Source: Betaproteobacteria bacterium RIFCSPLOWO2_02_FULL_63_19
Lineage (GTDB): Bacteria > Pseudomonadota > Gammaproteobacteria > Burkholderiales > SG8-39
Assembly (NCBI GenBank): GCA_001770415.1
Contig: MEQX01000055.1
Span: 21,828 to 85,827 of the forward strand
Reading direction: 5' to 3'
DNA: 64,000 bases
Position 1 is the first letter of the stretch. Every line of letters begins with the position of its first letter. Made by a program: the position numbers and the translations under genes. Below are positions 53,949 to 61,763 of this stretch, in pieces. The notes under the pieces are model-generated. The model worked only from the letters and a program-made list of their open reading frames with translations. It was not told where the DNA came from and ran no database searches.

Positions 53949-55004
53949 GGCCGCGCCCTTCAGAGCAGTCACGCGCGCGAGCTTTCCCGCCTCGGCCAGT
54001 TCGTAACCGACGAGGCCGGACGTTGCAGCGCGGAATGCCGCGCTCGCCATGAGCTTGCGAAGCGCGACGACAGGCTTGGTCTTGAGCCGCGCAAGGCGGC
54101 ACGCGAGCAGGTATTCCTCCGATGCGATCGGGATGAAGCCCAGCCCGTGTCGCGTTGCCGCAGCCTCGATGCCGAAGGCGACATCGGCCATGCCACTGGC
54201 GACGGTCGCCGCGACCGCCGAGTGGGTATATTCCACCACGGCGTAACCGCGAATCTGCTGCGGCCGCACGCCGGCGCCGCGCAGCAACCCGTCGAGCAGT
54301 ACGCGCGTGCCGGAGCCCTCCTGCCGGTTTACGAAGCGGACGCTGGCACGAACCAGATCCGACAGGGTTCGAATCCGCTTCGGATTGCCGGGCTTGACCA
54401 TCAGGCCCTGTGTGCGGGTCGCAAAGCGCAGGATCGCGTCCCGGCGCGGGTCCAGCCAGTGACGCAGGTCGAGATCGGGCCGGCCGGGCGTCAGATGGAA
54501 TCCCGCCAGATCGCATTCGTCACGGGCATGGGCCGCGAGGCTTTCGCTGCTCCCGCGAACCTGGAGATCGACGGCGAGGTTGCGCTCGATCGCCAGATCG
54601 CGCAACTGCAGCAGCGCCAGATCATGGCTTGCGACGATGCGCAACGCCGGCACGGCCCGGCCGAACGAGGTTCCCAGATCGCGTTCGAGTTCGGCGCACA
54701 GGCGGCTCAGTACCGGCTCGAGCCGGTGCCGGACGCGCAACTCCGCGTCGAGCAGCTTTTCGCCCAGCGGTGAGAGTGAGGCGCCGCGGCCCCGTTCGAG
54801 AATGACGACCTTGCCCGCGAACAGCCCTTCCCAGCGGCTGAGCGTTCCCCAGGCGTGCCGGTACGAGACGCGTGCGGATTTTGCAGCGCCGGCGACCGAA
54901 CCGGTGGCGCGGATCCCGGCCAGCAATTGCATCAGCAGCCGGTCGCCGCCGTTTCCGGCGCCCGGGGGGGCAAGCCAACTCATTTCGAAGCGGATCGACG
55001 ACAT
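53940..55004 (-). CDS. ModE-like winged-helix regulator fused to a periplasmic-binding-protein-like domain
   Basis: A 354-residue regulator. Residues about 1-110 form a ModE/LysR-type winged helix (AAKSARVSYRRYHAWG-type region: SARVSYRHAWGTLSRWEGLF). Residues about 120-330 resemble a molybdate/tungstate-binding domain (PF12727-like; RFVNRQEGSGTRVLLDGLLR, then VEYTHSAVAATVASGMADVA). It could sense molybdate or tungstate directly without MOP domains. AGGA lies seven bases before ATG 55004; a GTG at 55010 is the alternative. Operator-like palindromes sit at its start and before tupB, consistent with autoregulation and control of tup. Confidence 0.82.
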   Translation of the reverse strand: MSSIRFEMSWLAPPGAGNGGDRLLMQLLAGIRATGSVAGAAKSARVSYRHAWGTLSRWEGLFAGKVVILERGRGASLSPLGEKLLDAELRVRHRLEPVLSRLCAELERDLGTSFGRAVPALRIVASHDLALLQLRDLAIERNLAVDLQVRGSSESLAAHARDECDLAGFHLTPGRPDLDLRHWLDPRRDAILRFATRTQGLMVKPGNPKRIRTLSDLVRASVRFVNRQEGSGTRVLLDGLLRGAGVRPQQIRGYAVVEYTHSAVAATVASGMADVAFGIEAAATRHGLGFIPIASEEYLLACRLARLKTKPVVALRKLMASAAFRAATSGLVGYELAEAGKLARVTALKGAASR

Positions 55005-55022
55005 ATGCACATCCTAACATAT
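55003..55022. promoter_or_regulatory. Operator-like palindrome at the regulator start
   Basis: ATATG (55003-55007) and CATAT (55018-55022) are separated by exactly ten bases. The site covers the ATG and the AGGA ribosome binding site of the minus-strand regulator. The same half sites and spacing recur at 55068-55089. Confidence 0.55.
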
Positions 55023-55067
55023 TGAGCCCACGTCCTCCTCTGGGATAATTCGCAACTCTCCAGGAAA

Positions 55068-55089
55068 TATATGCGTACTTGCACATATA
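55068..55089. promoter_or_regulatory. Operator-like palindrome upstream of tupB
   Basis: TATATG (55068-55073) and CATATA (55084-55089), again separated by ten bases, 28 bases before the tupB ATG. It matches the palindrome at the regulator start. Confidence 0.58.
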
Positions 55090-55117
55090 ACCGATCGACT
55101 CGCGGGCTCCGGGCGGG

Positions 55118-55822
55118 ATGGGCACGATAGGGCCCGCTGTGTCGCAGGCGGCGGTGATGATCGCCGGACTCGACCCGCAGTTGGTTCGGATCGTCGCGCT
55201 CAGCCTCGGCGTGAGCCTCTCGGCGGTGCTGATCGCCACGCTCGTCGGGATGCCCATCGGCGCAAGCATTGCCGTGGCGCGTTTCCCGGGCCGGCAGGCC
55301 ACGATCGTCCTGCTCAATGCGCTGCTCGGCCTGCCCGCGGTCGGTGTCGGGCTGCTCGTCTACCTGCTGCTCTCGCGCGCCGGGCCGCTGGGCGAGTTCG
55401 GGATACTGTTCACTCCGGCGGCCATGGTCGTGGCTCAGGCCATCCTGGTGGCACCGATCATCGCGGCGTTTTCGCGCCAGGCGGTCGAGGATGCGTGGCG
55501 GGAGTACCGCGAGCAGCTCGACTCGCTGGGGGCCGGACCCTTTCAGGCAGCATTGACGCTGCTCTGGGACTGCCGGTTTTCACTGCTGACCACGGTGCTT
55601 GCCGGCTTTGGGCGCGCAGTGGCCGAGGTCGGCACGGTGATGATCGTCGGCGGAAACATCGACGGGGTTACCCGCGTGATGACCACCGCGATCGCACTCG
55701 AAACCAGCAAGGGCGACCTGCCGCTTGCACTGGGTCTGGGCATCATTCTGATGGGCCTGGTGCTGGCGCTGAATGCGACTGCGCACGCGGTCACCGAGTT
55801 TGCCAAGCGGCACTATGGATGA
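55118..55822 (+). CDS. tupB: Tungstate ABC transporter permease TupB
   Basis: A 234-residue permease with about six helices of the TupB type (family also includes WtpB-like and phosphate-type permeases). Family segments are ALLGLPAVGVGLLVYLLLSR and the EAA-like region ALTLLWDCRFSLLTTVLAGF, then GRAVAEVGTVMIVGGNIDGV. ATG 55118 is used; it follows a spacer containing an operator-like palindrome. The stop overlaps the next gene. Confidence 0.88.
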   Translation: MGTIGPAVSQAAVMIAGLDPQLVRIVALSLGVSLSAVLIATLVGMPIGASIAVARFPGRQATIVLLNALLGLPAVGVGLLVYLLLSRAGPLGEFGILFTPAAMVVAQAILVAPIIAAFSRQAVEDAWREYREQLDSLGAGPFQAALTLLWDCRFSLLTTVLAGFGRAVAEVGTVMIVGGNIDGVTRVMTTAIALETSKGDLPLALGLGIILMGLVLALNATAHAVTEFAKRHYG

Positions 55823-55829
55823 GGCATCG

Positions 55830-56552
55830 ATGAGGGCGCCGACATCGCTGCTGCCGTTACGCCTCGAAAACGTGCGCTTCGAGGCCGGCGGCCGCCGCAT
55901 CATCGACGGCATATCGCTTGAAATAGGGCACGGCGGGCGTACCGTGATCCTCGGTCCGAACGGTGCCGGCAAGAGCGTGCTGTTGCGCCTGTGTCACGGG
56001 CTGCTGGCGCCGAGCGCCGGGCGTGTGACCTGGAATTTGCAGCAGCCGTCCAACGGCCGGCACCGGCAGGCCATGGTGTTTCAGCGACCGGTCATGCTGC
56101 GGCGATCGGCATTGGCGAACGTCGCGTACGGGCTGAAGCTTGCGGGCATCGGGGCGCGCGAGGACCATGCACGGGCGTCGAAGGCGCTTGCGGCCGTGGG
56201 GCTTGAACACCTGGCGGGGCGCTCCGCGCGCGTGCTCTCCGGAGGCGAGCAGCAGCGCGTGGCGCTCGCGCGCGCGTGGGCGCTGGAGCCGGAAGTGCTG
56301 TTCCTAGACGAGCCGACGGCGAATCTCGATCCCGCTGCGACGCGTGAGGTCGAAGCGGCGATCGCGGCGATCGGCGACGCAGGGACCAAGATCATCATGG
56401 TGACCCACGACCTCGGTGAAGCGAAGCGGCTGGCCGACGAGATCATTTTCATTCACGAGGGCCGAGTGCTGGAACGAGCCGGGGCGGAACGGTTCTTCTC
56501 CGCTCCGACTTCGCGCGAGGCAGCCGTCTTCATTAATGGAGAACTGCTATGA
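55830..56552 (+). CDS. tupC: Tungstate ABC transporter ATP-binding protein TupC
   Basis: A 240-residue ATPase. Walker A GPNGAGKSVLLRLCHG, signature [16 protein letters not shown], Walker B LFLDEPTANLDP and H-loop VTHDLGEA are complete. It lacks the C-terminal MOP domain of ModC, so it is a different subfamily. The start at 55830 is preferred for the GAGG six bases upstream; ATG at 55815, overlapping tupB by eight bases, is an alternative. The stop overlaps tupA by four bases. Confidence 0.88.
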   Translation: MRAPTSLLPLRLENVRFEAGGRRIIDGISLEIGHGGRTVILGPNGAGKSVLLRLCHGLLAPSAGRVTWNLQQPSNGRHRQAMVFQRPVMLRRSALANVAYGLKLAGIGAREDHARASKALAAVGLEHLAGRSARVLSGGEQQRVALARAWALEPEVLFLDEPTANLDPAATREVEAAIAAIGDAGTKIIMVTHDLGEAKRLADEIIFIHEGRVLERAGAERFFSAPTSREAAVFINGELL

Positions 56553-57379
56553 ATGCCATTCGACGTCTGCTGATCTGTTCGGTGCTGCTTGCCGCATGCG
56601 GTGCCGGGATGCCGAGCGCCGCGCAAGAGGAATTCATCGTGGTCGCATCGACGACTTCAACGCAGAATTCGGGTCTGTTCGGCTACATGCTGCCGAAATT
56701 CACCGCCAAGACCGGAATCCAGGTGCGGGTGGTCGCGCAGGGCACCGGGCAGGCGCTCGCCACCGGACGGCGGGGCGACGCAGACGTCGTGTTCGTGCAC
56801 GACGAGCTTGCCGAAGCCAAGTTCATCAAAGGAGGATTTGGTGTCGGGCGCAAGGACGTGATGTACAACGACTTCGTTCTGATCGGACCGAAGGGCGACC
56901 CGGCGCAGGTGGCCGGCGGCAAGGACATCGTCGCGGCGCTTAAGAAGGTGCACGCCGTGAAGGCGCCGTTCGTCTCGCGTGGCGACAAGAGCGGTACCAA
57001 CGCCGCCGAACTGCGGCTGTGGAAGGTCGCGGGCATCGATCCGGTGACCGGCCGCGGCGCGTGGTACCGCGAGACCGGTTCCGGAATGGGGCCTTCGCTC
57101 AATACAGCTTCAGCCATGGACGCCTACATATTTTCGGACCGTGGCACCTGGCTCAACTTCAAGAACCGGGGCGACTTGACGGTCCTCGTCGAGGGCGACG
57201 GGCGCTTGTTCAACCAGTATGGCGTGATGCTCGTCAACCCGGCAAAGCATCCGCACGTGAAAAGAGATCTCGGGCAGGCATTCATCGACTGGCTGGTGTC
57301 CGATGAAGGCCAGAAGACCATCGCCTCCTACAAAGTCGGCGGCGAGCCGCTGTTCTTTCCCAACGCCAACGGCGGCTGA
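56549..57379 (+). CDS. tupA: Tungstate-binding periplasmic protein TupA
   Basis: A 276-residue binding protein. The signal peptide contains LLAAC (Cys17), a possible lipobox; cleavage near SAA is the alternative. The mature protein begins FIVVASTTSTQNSGLFGYML with the TTST motif that contacts the oxyanion in TupA, then FVSRGDKSGTNAAELRLWKV, where the RGD-SGT region completes the site. TupA proteins strongly prefer tungstate over molybdate, so this is the main evidence for tungstate uptake here. Confidence 0.92.
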   Translation: MNAIRRLLICSVLLAACGAGMPSAAQEEFIVVASTTSTQNSGLFGYMLPKFTAKTGIQVRVVAQGTGQALATGRRGDADVVFVHDELAEAKFIKGGFGVGRKDVMYNDFVLIGPKGDPAQVAGGKDIVAALKKVHAVKAPFVSRGDKSGTNAAELRLWKVAGIDPVTGRGAWYRETGSGMGPSLNTASAMDAYIFSDRGTWLNFKNRGDLTVLVEGDGRLFNQYGVMLVNPAKHPHVKRDLGQAFIDWLVSDEGQKTIASYKVGGEPLFFPNANGG

Positions 57380-57679
57380 ACCGGACTCGACGGCCCGACC
57401 AGGCCGTCGTGTGTCCCCGATGCCCTGTACGGCGTGGACGACGGCCAAGTGTCCTTCGGGCGTCTATCGCGCTATCGTACGGGGATTCCGCTAGGTCGTA
57501 CCGGTTCCGTCGTGCCGGAGCCATAGCGCTGTCATGATACCCGTGAAGCGTCCCGCGTTCGGCCGTTGCGCGACTGGTAGAATGCACAGCTTCGCATTTG
57601 GAACCGTCCTGAAGCCACGCTCTGGCCCGTCGCCATGAGAACCGGCCGCGCAGGGGGGCCGATCTCTCGCTGGGAAACG
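57380..57679. other. Gap after tupA with a small hairpin
   Basis: 300 bases between tupA and mobB. CGACGGCC (57388-57395) and GGCCGTCG (57402-57409) form an eight-base hairpin just after tupA, without a T-run. No other feature was found. Confidence 0.5.
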
Positions 57680-58177
57680 ATGAAGGTATTTGGATTTGCA
57701 GGATGGTCGGGCAGCGGCAAGACCACGCTGATCGAACAGCTCATACCGCGGTTTGTGGGCCGGGGCCTGTCCGTATCGGTGATCAAGCACGCACATCACG
57801 AGTTCGACGTAGACCGGCCCGGCAAGGATTCATACCGTCATCGGCACGCCGGATGTACCGAGGTGCTGGTGACGTCGGACCTGCGCTGGGCGCTGATGCA
57901 CGAAATGCGCGGTGCTCCGGAGCAGTCGCTCGAGCAGCATCTTGCACGCATGACGCCGGTCGACCTGTTGCTGGTTGAAGGCTGGAAATGGCAACCAATG
58001 CCGAAGTTAGAGGTCTATCGTGAAGCGAATGGAAAGCCGCTGTTGCACCCCGATGATGCGCATATCGTTGCCATCGCGAGCGACGTGGACCTGCCGACCA
58101 GGCTGCCGCGCTTTGCGATCGACGACCACGAGCGCATTGTCGCGTTCGTGCTTGAATCGGTGGGGTTGAAGAAATGA
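57680..58177 (+). CDS. mobB: Molybdopterin-guanine dinucleotide biosynthesis adapter MobB
   Basis: A 165-residue P-loop GTPase-like protein that assists MobA in making MGD. It starts MKVFGFAGWSGSGKTTLIEQ with a complete P-loop, then SVIKHAHHEFDVDRPGKDSY and the LLVEGWKWQPMPKLEVYREA segment, both conserved. The ATG at 57680 removes 15 upstream residues that do not fit. moeA starts in its last bases (ATGA). Confidence 0.92.
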   Translation: MKVFGFAGWSGSGKTTLIEQLIPRFVGRGLSVSVIKHAHHEFDVDRPGKDSYRHRHAGCTEVLVTSDLRWALMHEMRGAPEQSLEQHLARMTPVDLLLVEGWKWQPMPKLEVYREANGKPLLHPDDAHIVAIASDVDLPTRLPRFAIDDHERIVAFVLESVGLKK

Positions 58178-59406
58178 ACCAGGGAATTCTTTCGGTCGAC
58201 GAAGCGCTCACGCAGTTGCTCGACGGTGCGCAATCGCTCGTCGAGATCGAGAACGTCGCCACGCTGGCGGCTACGGGCAGGGTGCTCGCGAAGCCCCAGC
58301 ATTCGAACATCGACGTGCCGCCGCTGGACAACACCGCGATGGACGGCTATGCGGTTCGAGCCGCCGAGTGCGCGCGCGGCGAGACGCGCCTCGCCGTTTC
58401 GCAGCGAATTCCGGCGGGAAGCATTCCCGGGCCGCTGGTCACAGGTACCGCGGCGCGGATCTTTACTGGAGCCCCGATCCCTCCCGGGGCCGACGCTGTG
58501 GTCATGCAGGAGATGTGCTCGTCCGAGGACGATCACGTCGTCATTCGACACAAGCCGAAACCCGGCGACTGGATACGCCGCGTCGGAGAGGATATCCGCG
58601 CCGGCGGCCGGATACTGGAGGCGGGTGTGAAGCTGCGGCCTCAGGACGCGGGCATTGCCGCGTCGGTCGGCATCGCGACGCTGCCGGTGGTCCGGCGCCT
58701 AAAGATCGCGGTGTTCTTCACCGGCAATGAACTGGTGATGCCCGGCGACCCGCTGCCGCGGGGGGCGATATACAACTCCAATCGCTTCACCATCACGGGC
58801 ATGTTGCAGCAGTTGGGCTGCGAGGTGAGCGATTTCGGCATCGTGCCCGACAGCCTCGAGGCAACCCGCGACACGCTGCGGCGCGCGGCGGCGGCGAACG
58901 ACTTGGTCGTTACCAGCGGCGGCGTGTCGGTCGGCGACGAGGACCACGTGAAACCGGCCGTGGAGGCCGAAGGGCAGCTGCAGATGTGGAAGATCGCCGT
59001 CAAACCCGGTAAGCCGCTGGCGTTCGGGCGCATCGGTCCGAAGGCGCCGCCGGGACGACCCGGCAGCGCCGCGTTCATCGGTCTGCCGGGCAACCCGGTT
59101 TCGGTATTCGTCACGCTCGCCATACTGGTGCGGCCGTTCATACTGCGAATGCAGGGCGTGGCGCAGGTCGAGCCGACGGCCTGCTCGGTGCGCGCCGATT
59201 TCGACTGGGCGAAGCCGGACGCGAGAAGGGAATTTCTGCGTGTAAAATCGAATGCTGAGGGCGGGCTCGACCTGTTCGCGAATCAGAGTTCCGGCGTGCT
59301 CACGTCGGCGGCCTGGGCCGACGGGCTCGTCGACAACCCGCCGAAGCAGGCGATCAGGCGCGGCGACATGGTGCGGTTTCTGCCCTTTTCCGAATTGCTT
59401 CATTGA
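58174..59406 (+). CDS. moeA: Molybdopterin molybdotransferase MoeA (copy 2)
   Basis: A 410-residue MoeA with complete conserved blocks: VPPLDNTAMDGYAVRAAECA, FTGAPIPPGADAVVMQEM, FTGNELVMPGDPLPRGAIYN, TSGGVSVGDEDHVKPAVEAE and FIGLPGNPVSVFVTLAILVR. It is clearly a diverged paralogue of the copy at 46666-47958, differing throughout, not a recent duplicate. It is coupled to mobB and followed by moaD after seven bases. Confidence 0.93.
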   Translation: MNQGILSVDEALTQLLDGAQSLVEIENVATLAATGRVLAKPQHSNIDVPPLDNTAMDGYAVRAAECARGETRLAVSQRIPAGSIPGPLVTGTAARIFTGAPIPPGADAVVMQEMCSSEDDHVVIRHKPKPGDWIRRVGEDIRAGGRILEAGVKLRPQDAGIAASVGIATLPVVRRLKIAVFFTGNELVMPGDPLPRGAIYNSNRFTITGMLQQLGCEVSDFGIVPDSLEATRDTLRRAAAANDLVVTSGGVSVGDEDHVKPAVEAEGQLQMWKIAVKPGKPLAFGRIGPKAPPGRPGSAAFIGLPGNPVSVFVTLAILVRPFILRMQGVAQVEPTACSVRADFDWAKPDARREFLRVKSNAEGGLDLFANQSSGVLTSAAWADGLVDNPPKQAIRRGDMVRFLPFSELLH

Positions 59407-59413
59407 GGGCGCG

Positions 59414-59665
59414 ATGAAGGTTCTGTATTTTGCGAAGCTGCGCGATGACCTCGGATGCGCCGAGGAGACCATCGCGCTGCCGCCGGAGGTCACAACGGTT
59501 GCCGGCTTGCGCGCACATCTGATGGCGCGAGGCAGTGTCTGGCAGCAGGCCCTGGCGCCGGGAAGCGAACTGGGTGTGGCGGTCAATCAGGACATGGCGC
59601 GGCCCGATACGCCGGTTGCGCCGGAGGACGAGGTGGCGTTCTTCCCGCCGGTAACGGGAGGCTGA
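59414..59665 (+). CDS. moaD: Molybdopterin synthase sulfur carrier subunit MoaD
   Basis: An 83-residue ubiquitin-fold protein. It carries sulfur as a C-terminal thiocarboxylate to MoaE; the required tail PPVTGG ends the protein. The start MKVLYFAKLRDDLG is typical. It is seven bases after moeA and eight before moaE. Confidence 0.94.
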   Translation: MKVLYFAKLRDDLGCAEETIALPPEVTTVAGLRAHLMARGSVWQQALAPGSELGVAVNQDMARPDTPVAPEDEVAFFPPVTGG

Positions 59666-59673
59666 GTCCTTAT

Positions 59674-60198
59674 ATGGCGGTGCGCGTACAGAGTGAAGAT
59701 TTCGATGCCGGAGCCGAGATCGCGCGCCTGCGACAGGGCGACCCGAAGGTAGGGGCGGTCGCCGCTTTCATCGGCGTTGCGCGCGACGTGAACGATGGCG
59801 CTGCCGTGGCCACCCTGTCGCTCGAATACTATCCGGGCATGACTGAAAAGGCGCTCGAAGGCATCGTCGCCGAGGCGCGATCGCGCTGGCGGCTGATCGA
59901 CGTACTGGTTGTTCATCGCGTCGGGGAACTGAAACCGACCGACCAGATCGTGCTCGTCGCCGTGACCAGCGAGCACCGCGGCGATGCCTTCGCGGCGTGC
60001 GAATTCCTCATGGACTATCTCAAGACGCGCGCGCCCTTCTGGAAGAAGGAGGCGACGACCGGGGGCGAACGCTGGGTCGAGGCGCGCGGCAGCGATGACC
60101 GGGCCGCGTCCCGCTGGAATTCGGACGGTAGCGGCGAGCGCAACGCTGAAGGGCAGAACACCGCACCGGAGCAGACGCGCAAGACCCATGTCGGCTAG
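59674..60198 (+). CDS. moaE: Molybdopterin synthase catalytic subunit MoaE
   Basis: A 174-residue subunit that converts cyclic pyranopterin to molybdopterin with MoaD. Conserved regions are [55 protein letters not shown] and the catalytic [17 protein letters not shown]. The last ~35 residues after ERWVEAR are a low-complexity hydrophilic tail longer than usual for MoaE. The crcB gene begins 11 bases before the stop, in another frame. Confidence 0.94.
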   Translation: MAVRVQSEDFDAGAEIARLRQGDPKVGAVAAFIGVARDVNDGAAVATLSLEYYPGMTEKALEGIVAEARSRWRLIDVLVVHRVGELKPTDQIVLVAVTSEHRGDAFAACEFLMDYLKTRAPFWKKEATTGGERWVEARGSDDRAASRWNSDGSGERNAEGQNTAPEQTRKTHVG

Positions 60199-60571
60199 CG
60201 CCTTCGCCGCGGTAGGCGTTGGCGCAGCCTTCGGCGCGTGGCTGCGCTGGGCCCTCGGGAGCGCATTGAACCCGGTGTTTCCGACGCTGCCGCTCGGCAC
60301 CCTGGCGGCCAATCTTCTCGGCGGTTACCTGATCGGGCTCGCGGTCGCCTTCTTTACCGCGAATACGAGCATACCGCCTGAGATCCGGCTGCTTACCATC
60401 ACCGGGTTTCTGGGCGGTCTGACCACGTTTTCCACGTTTTCCGCCGAAGCGGTCACGCTGCTCATGAGAGCACAATACGGATGGGGGATGGCGTTGGTTC
60501 TGGGCCATCTCGCCGGCTCGATGATCATGACGCTGCTTGGCATCATGACGTTCAATTGGATGAAAGGCTGA
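60188..60571 (+). CDS. crcB: Fluoride channel CrcB/Fluc
   Basis: A 127-residue four-helix protein that forms a dual-topology fluoride export channel. Family motifs are GAWLRWALG (about 16-24), [14 protein letters not shown] with the conserved Asn, and [15 protein letters not shown] with the TFSTF fluoride/sodium motif. Only one crcB is visible, so it would act as a homodimer. It begins inside the end of moaE and its stop overlaps the DUF190 start, tying fluoride resistance to the Moco operon. No fluoride riboswitch can sit directly upstream. Confidence 0.92.
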   Translation: MSASAFAAVGVGAAFGAWLRWALGSALNPVFPTLPLGTLAANLLGGYLIGLAVAFFTANTSIPPEIRLLTITGFLGGLTTFSTFSAEAVTLLMRAQYGWGMALVLGHLAGSMIMTLLGIMTFNWMKG

Positions 60572-60915
60572 TGGCCGGCACCATACTGCGGTTCTTCATG
60601 CAAGAGGCGGAGCGCCGGCGAGGCGAACTGTTATTTGAATGGCTGCTTGAGGAAGCCAAGCGCCTGGGAGTCCCCGGCGGGTCGGCGTTTCGAGCCGTCG
60701 CCGGATACGGCCGGAACGGGGTGCTGCACGAACAGACCTTCTTCGAACTTGCGGGGCAACTGCCAGTCGAGGTAGTGTTCGTCACCAGCGCCGAACATGC
60801 CGATCGACTCCTTGAACGTCTTTCGGAGCAGGGAGTCGTTCTTTTTTTTGCGCGGTCGGAAGCGCAGTTCGGCGTAACCGGCGCGGGGAAAGTGCAGGGG
60901 GGAGGGGACCTGTAG
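60571..60915 (+). CDS. DUF190 family protein
   Basis: A 114-residue protein of the DUF190 family, often found beside crcB. Segments LEEAKRLGVPGGSAFRAVAG and LPVEVVFVTSAEHADRLLER fit the family, whose role is unknown; a link to fluoride export is inferred from neighbourhood. ATG overlaps the crcB stop (TGATG). The C-terminus ends in the glycine-rich KVQGGGDL. Confidence 0.85.
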   Translation: MAGTILRFFMQEAERRRGELLFEWLLEEAKRLGVPGGSAFRAVAGYGRNGVLHEQTFFELAGQLPVEVVFVTSAEHADRLLERLSEQGVVLFFARSEAQFGVTGAGKVQGGGDL

Positions 60916-60919
60916 AGGT

Positions 60920-60995
60920 CCCCGGGCCGCGCCGCTCGCAAAGTCCAGCTAGGAGGAGGAGGAGGGCTGGGGCGATTCGAGCGGCGCGGCCGGGG
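60920..60995. terminator. Long imperfect inverted repeat at the DUF190/DUF3563 convergent junction
   Basis: Arms at 60920-60938 and 60978-60995 pair over 18 bases with one bulged G (CCCCGGGCCGCGCCGCTCG against its near complement). The 39-base loop holds a GGA-rich purine run (AGGAGGAGGAGGA). It lies between two convergent genes and probably stops transcription from both sides, though it has no T-run. Confidence 0.5.
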
Positions 60996-61014
60996 ATCAG
61001 ACGCGCGTCGTGCG

Positions 61015-61362
61015 CTAGCGGCTGCCGCAGTCGGTCCAGTTGATCAGATTGCGTCGATTCATGTCGCGCATGCGCTGCTCGAGTTCCGCGTGATCGCAGG
61101 ACCCGGCAAGATAAGCCTCGACCCTGCGGTAATGCGCTTCCCGCGATTTTGCATCGATCCAGAGAAAGATCGAGCGAACGGCATTCCACGCTGACCGGAG
61201 GGTGATCTTCAGACCCTCGCGTTCGGCCGTAGCGAGGTCGGGGAGGTTGTTGAATGAAGGTGCGGGTACCGGGCGCCCAATGCGCTCCCTTACCGAGGCG
61301 TTGCTGCGATGCAACGCATGGATGACGCGATGCCCGTCCTGGAATACTGTGCTGTAACTCAT
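61015..61362 (-). CDS. DUF3563-like small protein
   Basis: A 115-residue basic protein of unknown function. The C-terminal part RRVEAYLAGSCDHAELEQRM matches the DUF3563 pattern (AYLA.S.D..ELE.RMR) found in betaproteobacteria. The N-terminal 45 residues, starting MSYSTVFQDGHRVIHALHRS, are less clear. There is no signal peptide. It diverges from the LysR gene across an AT-rich region. Confidence 0.6.
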   Translation of the reverse strand: MSYSTVFQDGHRVIHALHRSNASVRERIGRPVPAPSFNNLPDLATAEREGLKITLRSAWNAVRSIFLWIDAKSREAHYRRVEAYLAGSCDHAELEQRMRDMNRRNLINWTDCGSR

Positions 61363-61763
61363 GAGCCGCTCCTGTTCGACTTTGGCGAGGCGTTTGAGTC
61401 GCCCCGTACGGATACCGTTATACGGGCGGGAAAATTAAAACTCAAATATTAAAAACAAAAGGTTAATATCCGTTTTGGTTATCGTCTAAATAACCTGTTG
61501 CTGCGACGCAATATTTTTTCTCGGGGGCCGTTATACTGTCGTCAGCGATGAACGTGACGGCAGCGGATTTGAGGCGGAATTTCGCGTCAGCGTTTCGCCG
61601 GCCGCGCGCCTTCGCACCGCACTGCCTTGAGTTCGATGTCGCAGCGGCGGCGGCGCAACCCGTGCGTGGTGGCGGGTCCGACTAATAAGAATTGGCGTGC
61701 GTCCCGGGCACCGGAGCGCACCGGGAGGCGGCAGATGATCTTCCGCCGCATGATTGGGAACAT
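61363..61763. other. AT-rich divergent regulatory region
   Basis: 401 bases. The segment 61430-61485 is strikingly AT-rich (AAAATTAAAACTC, AAATATTAAAAAC, GGTTAATATCC) in an otherwise GC-rich window, suggesting promoters or a regulator site. A TATACT lies at 61532-61537 on the plus strand. Confidence 0.5.
61548..61685 (+). CDS. Possible 45-residue small protein
   Basis: An ATG 11 bases after a TATACT starts a frame encoding MNVTAADLRRNFASAFRRPR and ending in GGGSD. No ribosome binding site or known family; it may be chance sequence upstream of the LysR gene. Confidence 0.15.
   Translation: MNVTAADLRRNFASAFRRPRAFAPHCLEFDVAAAAAQPVRGGGSD

Noticed and set aside
60100-60188. Fluoride riboswitch upstream of crcB
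   Set aside because: The region is the coding end of moaE and shows no conserved riboswitch core.
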